Shown piece by piece: positions 18,128 to 28,243 of a stretch of 32,726 bases of DNA. This stretch comes from Paracoccus nototheniae (GTDB lineage Bacteria; Pseudomonadota; Alphaproteobacteria; Rhodobacterales; Rhodobacteraceae). Numbering within the stretch: the first letter of the stretch is position 1; each line of letters begins with the position of its first letter. The DNA is taken from contig NZ_RQRT01000051.1 in assembly GCF_004335005.1 (NCBI RefSeq), forward strand, positions 1-32,726. Direction: 5' to 3'. The notes beneath the pieces were generated by a model, which was given only the letters and a program-made list of their open reading frames with translations, did no database searches and was not told the origin of the DNA. Position numbers and translations under genes: made by a program.

Positions 18128-18801
18128 GAGGTAAGGGTCCAGTCTATGGGGGGGCTGCCTTGTGTGCCGAGCCAGTCGTTGATGCGGCTGAAGGGGCGCG
18201 AGCCGAAGAAGCCGCGTCGCGCCGAGAGGGGCGAGGGATGGGCGGTGGCGATGGTCAGATCCTGTGGGCGGGGCAGGCCGGACAGGGTCTTTTGCGCATG
18301 GTTGCCCCAGAGGAGGAAGGCCAGCGGGTCGTGCCGCTGTGCATCGGCCACGGCCTGCCGGGCAAGGCGGTCCCAGCCCCAACGGGCATGGGCGCCGGCC
18401 TGACCCGGCAGGACGCTGAGCGCGCTGTTGAGCAGAAGGACGCCCTGGGCGGCCCAGCCCGAGAGGTCTCCGTTCGGCGGGGTGGCGCCCAGATCGGCCT
18501 GCAGCTCGGTAAAGATGTTTTTCAGCGAGCGCGGCAGCGGAGTGTCGGGCGTGACCGAAAAGGCCAGGCCATTGGCATGGCCGGGGGTGGGGTAGGGATC
18601 CTGTCCCAGAATCACCACGCGGGTGTCTTGCGGCGGGGTGGCGGCGAGGGCCGCAAACAGGCGGTCGGGGCCGGGCAGCCACGCGTCCTGCAACGTGGGG
18701 GCCTGCAGGCGGGTGCGCAGGGCGGGCCAGTCATCGGCAAAGAAGGGCAGATGCGCCCATGCGGGGGGCGGGGTCATCGGGTCGCTATGGGGCAGGGTCA
18801 T
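18115..18801 (-). CDS. ung: Uracil-DNA glycosylase (family 1)
   Basis: It removes uracil from DNA to start base excision repair. The 228 residues contain motif [21 protein letters not shown] with catalytic Asp68, [18 protein letters not shown] and motif [15 protein letters not shown] with His188. In motif A the residue after DPY is proline rather than the histidine of E. coli Ung. The start at 18801 lies 10 bases after the trpD stop; an in-frame Met nine residues in is an alternative. The C-terminus is four serines encoded by the dispersed repeat, which also gives the stop. A repair gene between trpD and trpC is unexpected. Confidence 0.93.
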   Translation of the reverse strand: MTLPHSDPMTPPPAWAHLPFFADDWPALRTRLQAPTLQDAWLPGPDRLFAALAATPPQDTRVVILGQDPYPTPGHANGLAFSVTPDTPLPRSLKNIFTELQADLGATPPNGDLSGWAAQGVLLLNSALSVLPGQAGAHARWGWDRLARQAVADAQRHDPLAFLLWGNHAQKTLSGLPRPQDLTIATAHPSPLSARRGFFGSRPFSRINDWLGTQGSPPIDWTLTSSSS

Positions 18802-18811
18802 CCGGCGGGCC

Positions 18812-19831
18812 TTATGCTGCCGGGGTGCCGGTCACCTGTGCCAGCGCCGTCAGCCGGGCTTTCGCCGCGCCGCTGTCGAGCGATTGCGCGGCCATCGCGG
18901 CGCCGCTGGCCAGATCGGTCACGCGGCCCGCGATCAGCAGGGCGGCGGCGGCGTTCAGCAGCACCGCGTCGCGATAGGCGCCACGTTCGCCGTCCAGCAG
19001 GGCGAGGAAGGCGGCGGCGTTCTGCGCAGGCTCGCCGCCGATGATCGCCTCGAACGGGTGGCGGGGCAGGCCGGCATCCTCGGGGGTGATGGTGAATTCG
19101 GTGATCTGGCCGTCCTTCAACTGGGCGACCTGACTGGGGGCGGCGATCGACAGCTCGTCCGTGCCGTCGCCGCCATGGACCAGCCAGGCGGCATCCGAGC
19201 CCAGATCGCGCAGCACCTCGGCCATGGGGCGGATCCATTGGGCGCTGAAGGCGCCGGTCAGCTGGCGGCGCACCGAGGCCGGATTGGTCAGCGGGCCCAG
19301 CAGGTTGAAGACCGTGCGCGTGCCCAGCTCGGCCCGGGGCGGGCCCACATGGCGCATTGCGGGGTGGTGCATCGGCGCCATCATGAAGCAGATGCCCGCC
19401 CGGTCCAGCGCCTGTTGCGCGACGGCGGGCCCGCCCATCACGTTGATGCCCATCTGCGTCAGCGCATCCGCCGCGCCCGATTTCGACGACAGGTTGCGGT
19501 TGCCATGCTTGGCCACCGGCACGCCCGCGCCCGCCACCACGAAGGCCGTCGCGGTCGAGATGTTCAGCGTGCCCTTGCCGTCGCCCCCGGTGCCCACGAT
19601 GTCCATCGCGCCCTGCGGGGCGGTGATGCGGTGCATGCGGGCGCGCATGGCGCGGGCGGCGGCGGCGATTTCGGCCACGGTTTCGCCGCGCACGCGCAGC
19701 GCCATCAGCAGCCCGCCGATCTGGGCCGGCGTCGCCGCGCCATCGAACAGGGCCGAGAATGCGGCCTCGGCCTCGGGGCCGGTCAGGGGGCGGGTGGCGG
19801 CGATGCCGATCAGGGGGCGGATATCGGTCAT
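18812..19831 (-). CDS. trpD: Anthranilate phosphoribosyltransferase
   Basis: It joins anthranilate to PRPP in the second step of tryptophan synthesis. The 339 residues show the family signatures [17 protein letters not shown] (about 77-93), [17 protein letters not shown], and [11 protein letters not shown]. It starts inside the trpG stop (ATGA, 19828-19831), so the two are translationally coupled. In many bacteria TrpG and TrpD are fused; here they remain separate proteins. Confidence 0.97.
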   Translation of the reverse strand: MTDIRPLIGIAATRPLTGPEAEAAFSALFDGAATPAQIGGLLMALRVRGETVAEIAAAARAMRARMHRITAPQGAMDIVGTGGDGKGTLNISTATAFVVAGAGVPVAKHGNRNLSSKSGAADALTQMGINVMGGPAVAQQALDRAGICFMMAPMHHPAMRHVGPPRAELGTRTVFNLLGPLTNPASVRRQLTGAFSAQWIRPMAEVLRDLGSDAAWLVHGGDGTDELSIAAPSQVAQLKDGQITEFTITPEDAGLPRHPFEAIIGGEPAQNAAAFLALLDGERGAYRDAVLLNAAAALLIAGRVTDLASGAAMAAQSLDSGAAKARLTALAQVTGTPAA

Positions 19832-20418
19832 GCGGCGTCCTTGCGGGCGGTGCAGCGGGTCAGGAAATTGCGGATCATCTCGTGCCCGTATTCGGAGGCG
19901 ATGGATTCGGGATGGAACTGCACGCCCTCGATCGGCAGATCCTCGTGGACCAGCCCCATGATCGTGCCGTCATCCGAGGTCGCCGTGACGCGCAGGCAGT
20001 TCGGCAGGCTTTCGGGTTCGACCGTCAGCGAATGATAACGCGTGGCGTTCAGGGGCGAGGGAAGATCGGCGAATACTCCGGTTCCGTCATGGCGGATCGC
20101 ATCGACCTTGCCATGCAGGATGCGGGTGGCGCGCACGACCTTGCCGCCAAAGGCCTGCCCGATGGCCTGATGGCCCAGACAGACGCCCAGCAGGGGCAGG
20201 CCGCGTTCGGCCGCCGCGCGGATCAGATCGAGGCAGATCCCCGCCTGCGCCGGATCGCAGGGACCGGGAGAGATGACGATGCCGTCCGGCGCCATCGCCA
20301 GCGCTTCGTCCACGCTCAGCTGGTCATTGCGGCGCACGATGACCTCGGCCCCGGCTTCGCCCAGATAATGAACGAGGTTCCAGGTAAAGCTGTCGTAATT
20401 GTCGATCAGAAGGATCAT
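19828..20418 (-). CDS. trpG: Anthranilate synthase glutamine amidotransferase subunit
   Basis: It supplies ammonia from glutamine to TrpE. The 196-residue class I amidotransferase has [19 protein letters not shown] at the N-terminus, the oxyanion strand SPGPCDP (50-56), the nucleophile Cys80 in [11 protein letters not shown], and His169/Glu171 in VQFHPESI. Its partner trpE lies 4.2 kb away on the opposite strand, so the two subunits are made from different transcripts. It heads the minus-strand trpG-trpD-ung-trpC-moaC-moeA run. Confidence 0.97.
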   Translation of the reverse strand: MILLIDNYDSFTWNLVHYLGEAGAEVIVRRNDQLSVDEALAMAPDGIVISPGPCDPAQAGICLDLIRAAAERGLPLLGVCLGHQAIGQAFGGKVVRATRILHGKVDAIRHDGTGVFADLPSPLNATRYHSLTVEPESLPNCLRVTATSDDGTIMGLVHEDLPIEGVQFHPESIASEYGHEMIRNFLTRCTARKDAA

Positions 20419-20589
20419 CGGGGCGTACCTTGCGGCAATTGGGGGGCAGATCGGTCGGGCGGGGTGGCTGAGGCAGGATCATCGGGCGGGCCGTCAAAGG
20501 GGGCGGTTTCCCCCCGCAGCGGCACCCGCTATAGATGGGGCAAAGCGCGACCGGGGGTCAAGGCCGGACGGGACAGAGCAGGAGAGCGG
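20419..20589. other. Divergent intergenic region between trpG and the YibQ-like gene
   Basis: These 171 bases should hold promoters in both directions. A TATAGAT (20531-20537) is the only clear -10-like element on the plus strand, without a good -35 at the right distance. A G-run/C-run pair around 20499-20515 may fold. On the minus strand I looked for a trp leader peptide: the short frame that starts within the leader has no tryptophan codons, so classic attenuation is not supported. Confidence 0.4.
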
Positions 20590-21429
20590 ATGGCCGGGGG
20601 ATTTCTGAAAGGTCTGGTGCATGGCGGTCTGCTGGGCGTGGTTGCGCTGGCGGGGCTGTCCCTGCTGGTGCCTTTGCCGGGCGCGCAGGACCGGGATGGC
20701 GGGGCGGAGCCCGAGGTTTCGGCGGCGGTTTCGGTCCCGGCTGCGGCCGATCCGACGCCCGCCGCGCCTGCGCCCGGGCCGGAACCTGTTGCCGCCAAAC
20801 CCGCTGCCCCAGAACCCGCTGCCCCCGAACCCGCTGCCCGTGAAGCCAGCCCGCCCGCGCAAGCCCCGGCCCCTGCCGTCGATCTGTCCGGCGGGGCGGC
20901 GCCGGTATCCGGCGCGGTGGGCCTGCCGGTCGGGTCGGAATTCGGGCGGGGTGGCGATATCGCGCCGCGCCTGCCGGCGCCGCAATCGGCCAGTCCACGC
21001 ACGCTTGACGATCCGGTCGCCGTGCCCGCCCCCGCCTCCGAGCCTGCCCCCGTTGCCCTGACCGCCGACATGATCCGCCCCGAGACGCTGGCCGATGACC
21101 GGATGCCCGCGCAAGCCCTGCCGCAGGATGGCGGGACCGCGCCCGGCCTGACCGTGCCGCAGACGGCGCCGGAATTCGGGGCGGGATTGCAGGCCCCGCG
21201 GGCCGCTTCGGTCCCCGATCAGGGGCCGGGACAGGATGCGGCGCCGCTGATCCTGCCCGCGCACGATGACGCAACGCCGGGCGATGACGCAACGCCGACC
21301 GATACCCCAGAGGCCGAGGCAAACGTCCCTCCGGCGGATGGCGCACCGGTGCCCGGGCTGCCGTCGCCCAGCCTCGATCTGTCCTTGCCCCCCGACCTGA
21401 CCGACCTCAGACGACTGGAACGGAACTGA
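20590..21429 (+). CDS. Membrane-anchored Pro/Ala-rich protein, possibly a YibQ-like stalk lacking its deacetylase domain
   Basis: This 279-residue protein begins MAGGFLKGLVHGGLLGVV, a single membrane segment (about 6-28). It is then almost wholly Pro/Ala/Glu/Asp-rich, with small internal repeats such as AAPEPAAPEPAA and two DDATP units, and ends DLRRLERN. No catalytic domain is visible. The N-terminal anchor, the long stalk and the final LERN-like motif recall the region before the catalytic domain in Rhodobacterales divergent polysaccharide deacetylases (YibQ family), and yibQ lies between trpE and trpG in Rhodobacter sphaeroides as I recall. I infer a truncated relative, but a distinct periplasmic protein is possible. 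A good ribosome site (AGGAGAG) supports expression. The stop is one base from the next start. Confidence 0.6.
   Translation: MAGGFLKGLVHGGLLGVVALAGLSLLVPLPGAQDRDGGAEPEVSAAVSVPAAADPTPAAPAPGPEPVAAKPAAPEPAAPEPAAREASPPAQAPAPAVDLSGGAAPVSGAVGLPVGSEFGRGGDIAPRLPAPQSASPRTLDDPVAVPAPASEPAPVALTADMIRPETLADDRMPAQALPQDGGTAPGLTVPQTAPEFGAGLQAPRAASVPDQGPGQDAAPLILPAHDDATPGDDATPTDTPEAEANVPPADGAPVPGLPSPSLDLSLPPDLTDLRRLERN
21264..21297 (+). repeat. Short direct repeat inside the Pro/Ala-rich gene
   Basis: CGATGACGCAACGCCG occurs at 21264-21279 and again at 21282-21297, an 18-base period that keeps frame and codes for two Asp-Asp-Ala-Thr-Pro units. It indicates recent slippage within the low-complexity stalk. Confidence 0.8.
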
Positions 21430-21430
21430 C

Positions 21431-22606
21431 ATGCAGCCCCTGAACCCCGCCTTGGCCAAAACCTTTGCTCCGCCCGTGATGGAGGCCCGCCGCTGGCTGG
21501 AGGGCGTGGTCTTTCCGCCCGACCGGCCCCTGATCAATGTCAGTCAGGCCGCCCCCGTCGATCCGCCGCCCGAAGCCCTGCGCCGGGTCATCGCCGAGGC
21601 CGCGCTGAACCGCCCCGAGGCGCATCTTTATGGCCCAGTGCTGGGCAATGGGGATCTGCGCGCGGCGGTGGCTGCACAATTCTCGGCGGCCTATGGCGGT
21701 GCGGTGGCGCCCGCGCAGGTGGCGATCACGCAGGGCTGCAATCAGGCCTTTTGCGCGGCGCTGGCGACGCTGGCCGGGGCGGGCGATCAGGTGATCGTGC
21801 CGACGCCATGGTATTTCAACCACAAGATGTGGCTGGACATGGCGGGGGTGCAGACCCTGCCCTTGCCCTGCGGTCCCGACATGCTGCCCGACCCCGATCA
21901 GGCCCGCGCGCTGATCACGCCCCGGACCCGGGCCATCGTGCTGGTGACCCCCAACAACCCCTCGGGTGCGGAATACCCGGCGGGCGTGGTGGGGCGGTTC
22001 TTCGATCTGGCGCAGGAATACGGGATCGCGCTGGTCGTGGACGAAACCTATCGCGATTTCGACAGCCGGGACGGCGCGCCGCATGATCTGTTGTCGCGCC
22101 CCGATTGGGACCGCACGCTGATCCAGCTTTACAGCTTTTCCAAGGCCTACCGGCTGACCGGCCACCGGGTGGGGGCGATGGTGGCGGGGACCGAGCGGCT
22201 GGTTCAGGTAGAGAAATTCCTCGATACCGTTGCGATTTCGCCGTCGCAGCTGGGCCAGATCGGCGCGGTCTGGGGGATGGAACATCTGCAGGACTGGCTG
22301 GCGGGCGAACGGGCCGAGGTTCTGGCCCGCCGCGCGGCCACCCGCAACGCGCTGACCGCCCTGCCGGGCTGGCGGCTGAAAAGTGCGGGGGCCTATTTCG
22401 CATGGGTCGAACATCCCTTTGCCGACAGCTCGGCGGCGCTGGCGCGGCGCATGGTGGCCCAGATCGGGGTGCTGGCTTTGCCCGGCACCATGTTCACCCC
22501 GCCCGGCGATCCGGTCGGCCTGCGCCATCTGCGGCTGGCCTTTGCCAATGTCGACGGGGCGGGCATCGCGGAACTGGCATCGCGGCTGGCCCTGCTGGAG
22601 GCCTGA
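21431..22606 (+). CDS. Class I/II pyridoxal-phosphate aminotransferase
   Basis: The 391 residues carry the full fold type I set: HLYGPVLGNGDLRAAVA (about 65-81), NNPSG (175-179), DETYRDF with Asp204 and Tyr207, the Schiff-base Lys238 in SFSKAYRLTGHRVG, and a late arginine in LRHLRLAFAN for substrate carboxylate binding. It is an aspartate-type aminotransferase, but the substrate cannot be told from sequence. A role in aromatic amino acid metabolism is tempting given trpE nearby, though unproven. It starts one base after the stop of the preceding gene, so the pair is cotranscribed. Confidence 0.88.
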   Translation: MQPLNPALAKTFAPPVMEARRWLEGVVFPPDRPLINVSQAAPVDPPPEALRRVIAEAALNRPEAHLYGPVLGNGDLRAAVAAQFSAAYGGAVAPAQVAITQGCNQAFCAALATLAGAGDQVIVPTPWYFNHKMWLDMAGVQTLPLPCGPDMLPDPDQARALITPRTRAIVLVTPNNPSGAEYPAGVVGRFFDLAQEYGIALVVDETYRDFDSRDGAPHDLLSRPDWDRTLIQLYSFSKAYRLTGHRVGAMVAGTERLVQVEKFLDTVAISPSQLGQIGAVWGMEHLQDWLAGERAEVLARRAATRNALTALPGWRLKSAGAYFAWVEHPFADSSAALARRMVAQIGVLALPGTMFTPPGDPVGLRHLRLAFANVDGAGIAELASRLALLEA

Positions 22607-22673
22607 TCCACTTGTGGCGCGCCCCCGGGCGTCCTAAAGACGGCAGCGACACGACCACGAGGAAGGCCGCGCC

Positions 22674-24622
22674 ATGTCACAGCTGCGTACCAAGGGAAAA
22701 TCAACCATCGTCTGGATCCTGATGGGTCTGATGGTGCTGGGGCTGGGGGGCTTTGGCGTCACCAGCTTTTCGGGCGGCAGCTCCGAGATCGGCTCGGTCG
22801 GCGATACCAAGATCACTGCCGACGATTACGCCCGCGCGCTGCAATCGCAGCTGCAGGCGCTGTCGCGACAGACCGGCCAGCAGGTCACCATGCAGCAGGC
22901 CCGCCAGATGGGCGTGCCGCAGGCCGTGCAGGCGCAGCTGATCGCCGGTGCCGCGCTTGGCGAACAGGCGCGCCGCATCGGTGTGTCGGTGGGTGACGCA
23001 CAGGTCGCACAGACGATCCTGCAGGCGGGGGCCTTTCAGGGGCCGACCGGCAATTTCGACCGCACCGCCTATGCCGAGATCCTGCGCCGCGAGAACCTGA
23101 CCGAGGCCGAATTCGAGGCGACCGTGCGCGAGGACGAGGCGCGGTTGATCCTGCAGCGCGCCGTCACCGGCGGCGTCGCGGCGCCTGCGGCCATGGTCGA
23201 TCAGACTGCGCTGTGGCTGCTGGAAACGCGCAATTTCAGCTGGCTGGAACTGACCGAGGATGACCTGCCCGCCCCGGTGGCCGAGCCTGACGAGGCGACC
23301 CTGCGTGCCTGGCACGAGGCCAATGGCGACCGCTTTACCGCCCCCGAGACGCGGGCCATCACCTATGCCTGGGTGACGCCGGACATGCTGTCGGGCGAGG
23401 TCGCACTGGACGAACAGGCCCTGCGCGCCGTCTATGATCAGAATATCGATCAGTTCCAGCGCCCTGCGCGCCGCATGGTCAGCCGTCTGGTCTTTCCCGA
23501 CGACGCCTCGGCTCAGGCGGCCTTCGATCAGATCGCCAGCGGCGAGGTGCCCTTCGAGGCGATCGTGATCCAGCGCGGGCTGACCCTGGACGATGTCGAT
23601 CTGGGCGAGGTGACCGAGGCGCAGCTGGGTGCTGCCGCCGAACCCGTCTTTGCGCTGGACCAGCCCGGCATGGTCGGGCCAATCCAGACCGATCTGGGAC
23701 CGGCCCTGTTTTCCGTCAACGCGATCCTCGATCCCGTGGACATCCCCTTCGAGGAGGCGCGCGACGGCCTGCGGGCCGAGGCTGCGCTGAGCGCCGCCGC
23801 CCGCCAGATTCAGGACCGCGCCGCCGATTACGAGGATCTTCTGGCCGGTGGGGCCACGCTGGAGGATCTGGCCGGGGACAGCGAGCTGGACCTGGGCCAG
23901 ATCGACTGGACCGCCGATCTTGTCCCCGAAGAAGGCAGCATCGCCGGCTATGAGGCATTCGCCCAGGCCGCGGCCACCGTGACGGCGACCGATTTCCCCA
24001 CACTGACCGAACTGGCCGACGGGGGCGTCTTTGCCCTGCGTCTGGATGAAATCGTGCCGCCGACCCTGCGCCCCTTCGAGGAGGTCCGCGATGCGGTTCT
24101 GGCCGATTGGCGCGCGGCCGAGGTCCGGCGACAGTTGCTGGCACTGGCCGCCGAACAGCGTCTGGACATCGTCGCAGGGTCCGAGGCCGCGCCGGAAAGC
24201 GATGATGGCGTCGCTGCAGGAGGCGCTGACGCAGCGGCGCCCGAGGTCATTGCAGCGGATGACGCAACCGATGCGCCGACACCCGATGTGCTGGACTGGA
24301 CGTCCGAGACCGACCTGACGCGCAGCGACTGGATGGACGGTCTGCCGCCCGAATTGCTGGCGCAGGCCTTCGCGCTGCCCGAACCGGGCGAGGTCGATGT
24401 CGTCGATGCCGCCGGGCGCGTGTTTCTGGCGCGGCTGGACCGGATCAACGATGCCGATCTGACCGCCGACGATGCCGCCCAGATCCTTGACGGCGTGCGC
24501 GCCCGGCTGGATCAGTCGCTGCAGGCCGATCTGTTCGACTATTATGCGCGTCATGCGCAGCGCGACGCTCAGGTCCAGCTGAACCGACAGGCGATCACCG
24601 CCATCGACGCGCAGGTCCAGTG

Positions 24623-24623
<1 letters not shown>
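22674..24623 (+). CDS. PpiD/SurA-like periplasmic folding factor (peptidylprolyl isomerase family)
   Basis: This 649-residue inner-membrane protein has a short positive N-terminus (SQLRTKGKS), one membrane helix (about 12-31) and a large periplasmic part. The first periplasmic region (about 38-190) matches the SurA/PpiD N-terminal chaperone domain (IGSVGDTKITADDYARALQ). A parvulin-like segment follows (about 245-350), then a second, weaker one. The catalytic residues of active parvulins are not obvious, so it may act mainly as a chaperone for envelope proteins. An Ala/Asp-rich linker lies around 505-545. Its stop shares a base with the trpE start (TGATG). A ribosome site (GAGGAAGG) precedes ATG 22674. 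Such a gene before trpE is usual in Rhodobacterales. Confidence 0.88.
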
Positions 24624-26128
<1,505 letters not shown>

Positions 26129-26192
26129 AAAGGCCCGGCCATGGCGGCACTTCTGAACCGATTTGGCTGAAACGATATCCCTGAAACGACAA

Positions 26193-26214
26193 CGGCGGCC
26201 CCGAAGGGCCGCCG
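26193..26214. terminator. Hairpin between convergent trpE and the PRC-barrel gene
   Basis: CGGCGGCCC (26193-26201) and GGGCCGCCG (26206-26214) pair perfectly around a CGAA tetraloop. It lies 65 bases past the trpE stop and 25 past the PRC-barrel stop. No T tract follows, but stem strength and position between two convergent genes fit a shared terminator. Confidence 0.65.
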
Positions 26215-26239
26215 CGTCCTGTCCCCTATGGGGCAGAGA

Positions 26240-26968
26240 TCAGTTCGCCGGAGCGGGCGTTTCAGCGCCCATATCGTCGGCAGGCTCGGTCGCCATGGGA
26301 TCGGTGGCGGGCTCGGTTGCCATCGGATCGGCAGCAGGTTCCGTCGCCATCGGGTCAGCGGCGGGTGCCGTGCCGGTTGCCATCGGATCGGCTGCGGGCG
26401 CGGTGCCCATCGCCGGGTCGGCCATGTCGCCAGCCGCAGCGGCCTGATCGCGGAACACATATTCGGGTGCCGCTTCGGCCTCTTCCTGCGTCAGATCGCT
26501 GGTGATTTCCTGCGCATCCGAGTTCACCGTCAGATCAGCCCAAGGCAGAGCGATCTGCTTTTCGCCAATACCAAGGAAGCCCCCGACACCGATGATGGCG
26601 GCCTTCATCTCGCCGGTCTCACCGTCCATGATCAGATCGCTGATCGCGCCGATCGTCTCGCCATCGGGCGACGTGACGTTGGTGCCGGTAATCCAGTCCA
26701 GACGCCACTCGTTGGCAGCCTGCTCGACTTCGACCTTTTCAGCAGCGGAAGCGGCGGCTGCGGCCTCGGCAGCGTCGGTCTCCTCTTCCATCGGCTCGGT
26801 CGTCGTCTCGGCCATCGGATCGGTTGCGGGGGCCGCGCCGGGGTCGGCCATCGGCGCGCTGTCTGCAGGCTCCATGGCCGGATCGGCAGCGGGGGCGGTG
26901 TCCTGTGCCAGTGCGGCACCAAAGGTCAGCGGCAGGGCCAGCGTCGTGGTCAAAAGCAGCTTGCGCAT
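26240..26968 (-). CDS. Secreted PRC-barrel protein with DPMATEPA repeats
   Basis: The 242 residues open with a clear signal peptide (RKLLLTTTLALPLTFGAALA, cleavage near 21-22). An acidic Ala/Pro/Met/Asp/Glu linker follows (23-80). A PRC-barrel-like domain (about 88-160) contains VTSPDGETIGAISDLIMDG and AIIGVGGFLGIGEKQIALPW. The tail (181-235) is made of degenerate units like DPMATEPAA. PRC-barrel domains in secreted alphaproteobacterial proteins are often linked to stress, but no function is proven. The ribosome site is good (AGGAGGAAG). The low-complexity arms on both sides of the domain would make it a long, negatively charged periplasmic protein. Confidence 0.85.
   Translation of the reverse strand: MRKLLLTTTLALPLTFGAALAQDTAPAADPAMEPADSAPMADPGAAPATDPMAETTTEPMEEETDAAEAAAAASAAEKVEVEQAANEWRLDWITGTNVTSPDGETIGAISDLIMDGETGEMKAAIIGVGGFLGIGEKQIALPWADLTVNSDAQEITSDLTQEEAEAAPEYVFRDQAAAAGDMADPAMGTAPAADPMATGTAPAADPMATEPAADPMATEPATDPMATEPADDMGAETPAPAN
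26270..26422 (-). repeat. Degenerate tandem repeat in the PRC-barrel gene tail
   Basis: On the minus strand five successive units of 27-33 bases code for DPAMGTAPAA, DPMATGTAPAA, DPMATEPAA, DPMATEPAT and DPMATEPAD. The unit length changes by whole codons, which points to slippage or unequal exchange under selection to keep frame. A related stretch is found in the N-terminal linker. Confidence 0.8.
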
Positions 26969-27103
26969 GTCTTCCTCCTGAATGCGGTCCGGGGCGTCGT
27001 CTTGTGCCCCGCTATCTGGATGACCAATGCACGGGGCGGTTCGGCGGTTCCGAAAAATCCCCTCACGGATTCAGGAGAAAGCAATCAAGGCTTTGATCTT
27101 AAA

Positions 27104-27607
27104 TCAATCTTCGCCGCGATAGGGCTGCACATACTGCAGTGCCATATCCCAAGGAAAGAAGATCCAGGTGTCCTGACTGACCTCGGTGACATAGCTGGCG
27201 ACCATCGGTTTGCCCTTTGGCTTGGCATAGACGGTGGCCAGATGCGCCTTGGGGTACATGGTGCGGATCAGTTCCAGCGTGCGGCCACTGTCGACCAGAT
27301 CGTCGACGACCAGAATCCCCTCGCCATCGCCCATCAGATCGGGGTCGGGACGCTTGAGAACCTCTAGCTGGCCCTGACCCGCCTCGGCGGCCACGCCCTT
27401 ATAGGAGCGGATCGAGATCGTGTCGATCGTGCGGATGTCCAGCTCTCGGGCGACGATCATCGCGGGCACCAGCCCGCCGCGCGTGACGGCGACGACGGCA
27501 CGCCAGGGGCGGTCCTCCATGCGCCAGGCCAGGGCGCGGGCGTCGCGATGCAGCTGATCCCAGCTGACGTGAAAGCCTTTTTCATGCGGCAGACGGTCGG
27601 ATGACAT
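27104..27607 (-). CDS. gpt: Xanthine-guanine phosphoribosyltransferase
   Basis: It turns guanine, xanthine (and hypoxanthine) into their nucleotides using PRPP. The 167 residues show [18 protein letters not shown] (39-56), the PRPP-binding loop [13 protein letters not shown] (98-110) and the C-terminal IFFPWD, typical of the Gpt branch. It follows the LysE-type gene after 10 bases on the same strand, so it probably ends a fabI-lysE-gpt transcript. Confidence 0.95.
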   Translation of the reverse strand: MSSDRLPHEKGFHVSWDQLHRDARALAWRMEDRPWRAVVAVTRGGLVPAMIVARELDIRTIDTISIRSYKGVAAEAGQGQLEVLKRPDPDLMGDGEGILVVDDLVDSGRTLELIRTMYPKAHLATVYAKPKGKPMVASYVTEVSQDTWIFFPWDMALQYVQPYRGED

Positions 27608-27617
27608 GGATCTCTCC

Positions 27618-28235
27618 TCAGGTGGTGGCCAGCTTGAGGCCCATCAGGGCCAGAAGTCCGCCAAAGGTGCGGTCGATGGTGGTTTTCAGTCCCATATAGC
27701 CCCGCCGCGTCCGTTCCAGCGAGAAAAGCCGCGCGACGATGACATTCCAGCCCGCGTCATTGGCGAAGACCAGCATCAGGATGACGGCATAGGCCCAGAA
27801 GGGCGCCTGCGGGGGCAGAAAGGTCAGAAAGATCGTGCCGAAGAAAACGGCCGGTTTGGGATTGGCCAGTTGCGTGGCGATGCCCAGCCAAACCAGTCCC
27901 GAGGCGCCGCGTCGTCCGCGCCCCACGGGCAGATCCATCGACAGAGGCTGCGGCGCATCGCGCCACATCCGCCATGCCAGCCAGATCAGATAGGCGGCGC
28001 CCACATATTTCAGCACCGACAGCAGCGCGGGGGCGACGCGGAACAAAATCGCCAGCCCGAACATCGCCGCGCAGGCCCAGATGCAGGCACCCAGACCCAG
28101 CCCCACGGCCAGCCAGCTGCCACGCCCGAACCCCTCGCGCAGGCTGGTGCGCGCCGCCAGCACCACCGCCGGACCCGGAGAGATCGCCGCCGCCAGATGC
28201 ACCAGCCAGATCGCCATCAGGGTCGCGGCGGTCAT
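27618..28235 (-). CDS. LysE-family amino acid exporter
   Basis: The 205-residue protein is a six-helix inner-membrane exporter of the LysE/RhtB type. The family hallmark is near the N-terminus ([17 protein letters not shown], 13-29), followed by [18 protein letters not shown] and [36 protein letters not shown] and later hydrophobic segments complete the fold. Family members export amino acids such as lysine, homoserine or threonine; the substrate here is unknown. The start at 28235 lies 8 bases past the fabI stop; the open frame upstream runs through fabI and is not meaningful. Confidence 0.9.
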   Translation of the reverse strand: MTAATLMAIWLVHLAAAISPGPAVVLAARTSLREGFGRGSWLAVGLGLGACIWACAAMFGLAILFRVAPALLSVLKYVGAAYLIWLAWRMWRDAPQPLSMDLPVGRGRRGASGLVWLGIATQLANPKPAVFFGTIFLTFLPPQAPFWAYAVILMLVFANDAGWNVIVARLFSLERTRRGYMGLKTTIDRTFGGLLALMGLKLATT

Positions 28236-28243
28236 GGCGCGGG

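Noticed and set aside
20419..20480. A trp attenuator leader peptide upstream of trpG.
   Set aside because: The short frame in the minus-strand leader has no tryptophan codons, and no ladder of alternative hairpins was evident.
27026..27051. GGAAC-N17-CATT upstream of the PRC-barrel gene, like an EcfG general stress promoter (GGAAC-N16/17-CGTT).
   Set aside because: The -10 half has a mismatch in a short core, and I recall that Rhodobacter-type bacteria may lack EcfG. Too weak to list.
27093..27107. TTGAT-N5-ATCAA at the gpt stop codon, resembling an FNR-type anaerobic box.
   Set aside because: FNR-type sites need a 4-base spacer; here it is 5, and it overlaps a stop codon about 125 bases from the next start. 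It may be part of a weak hairpin after gpt.
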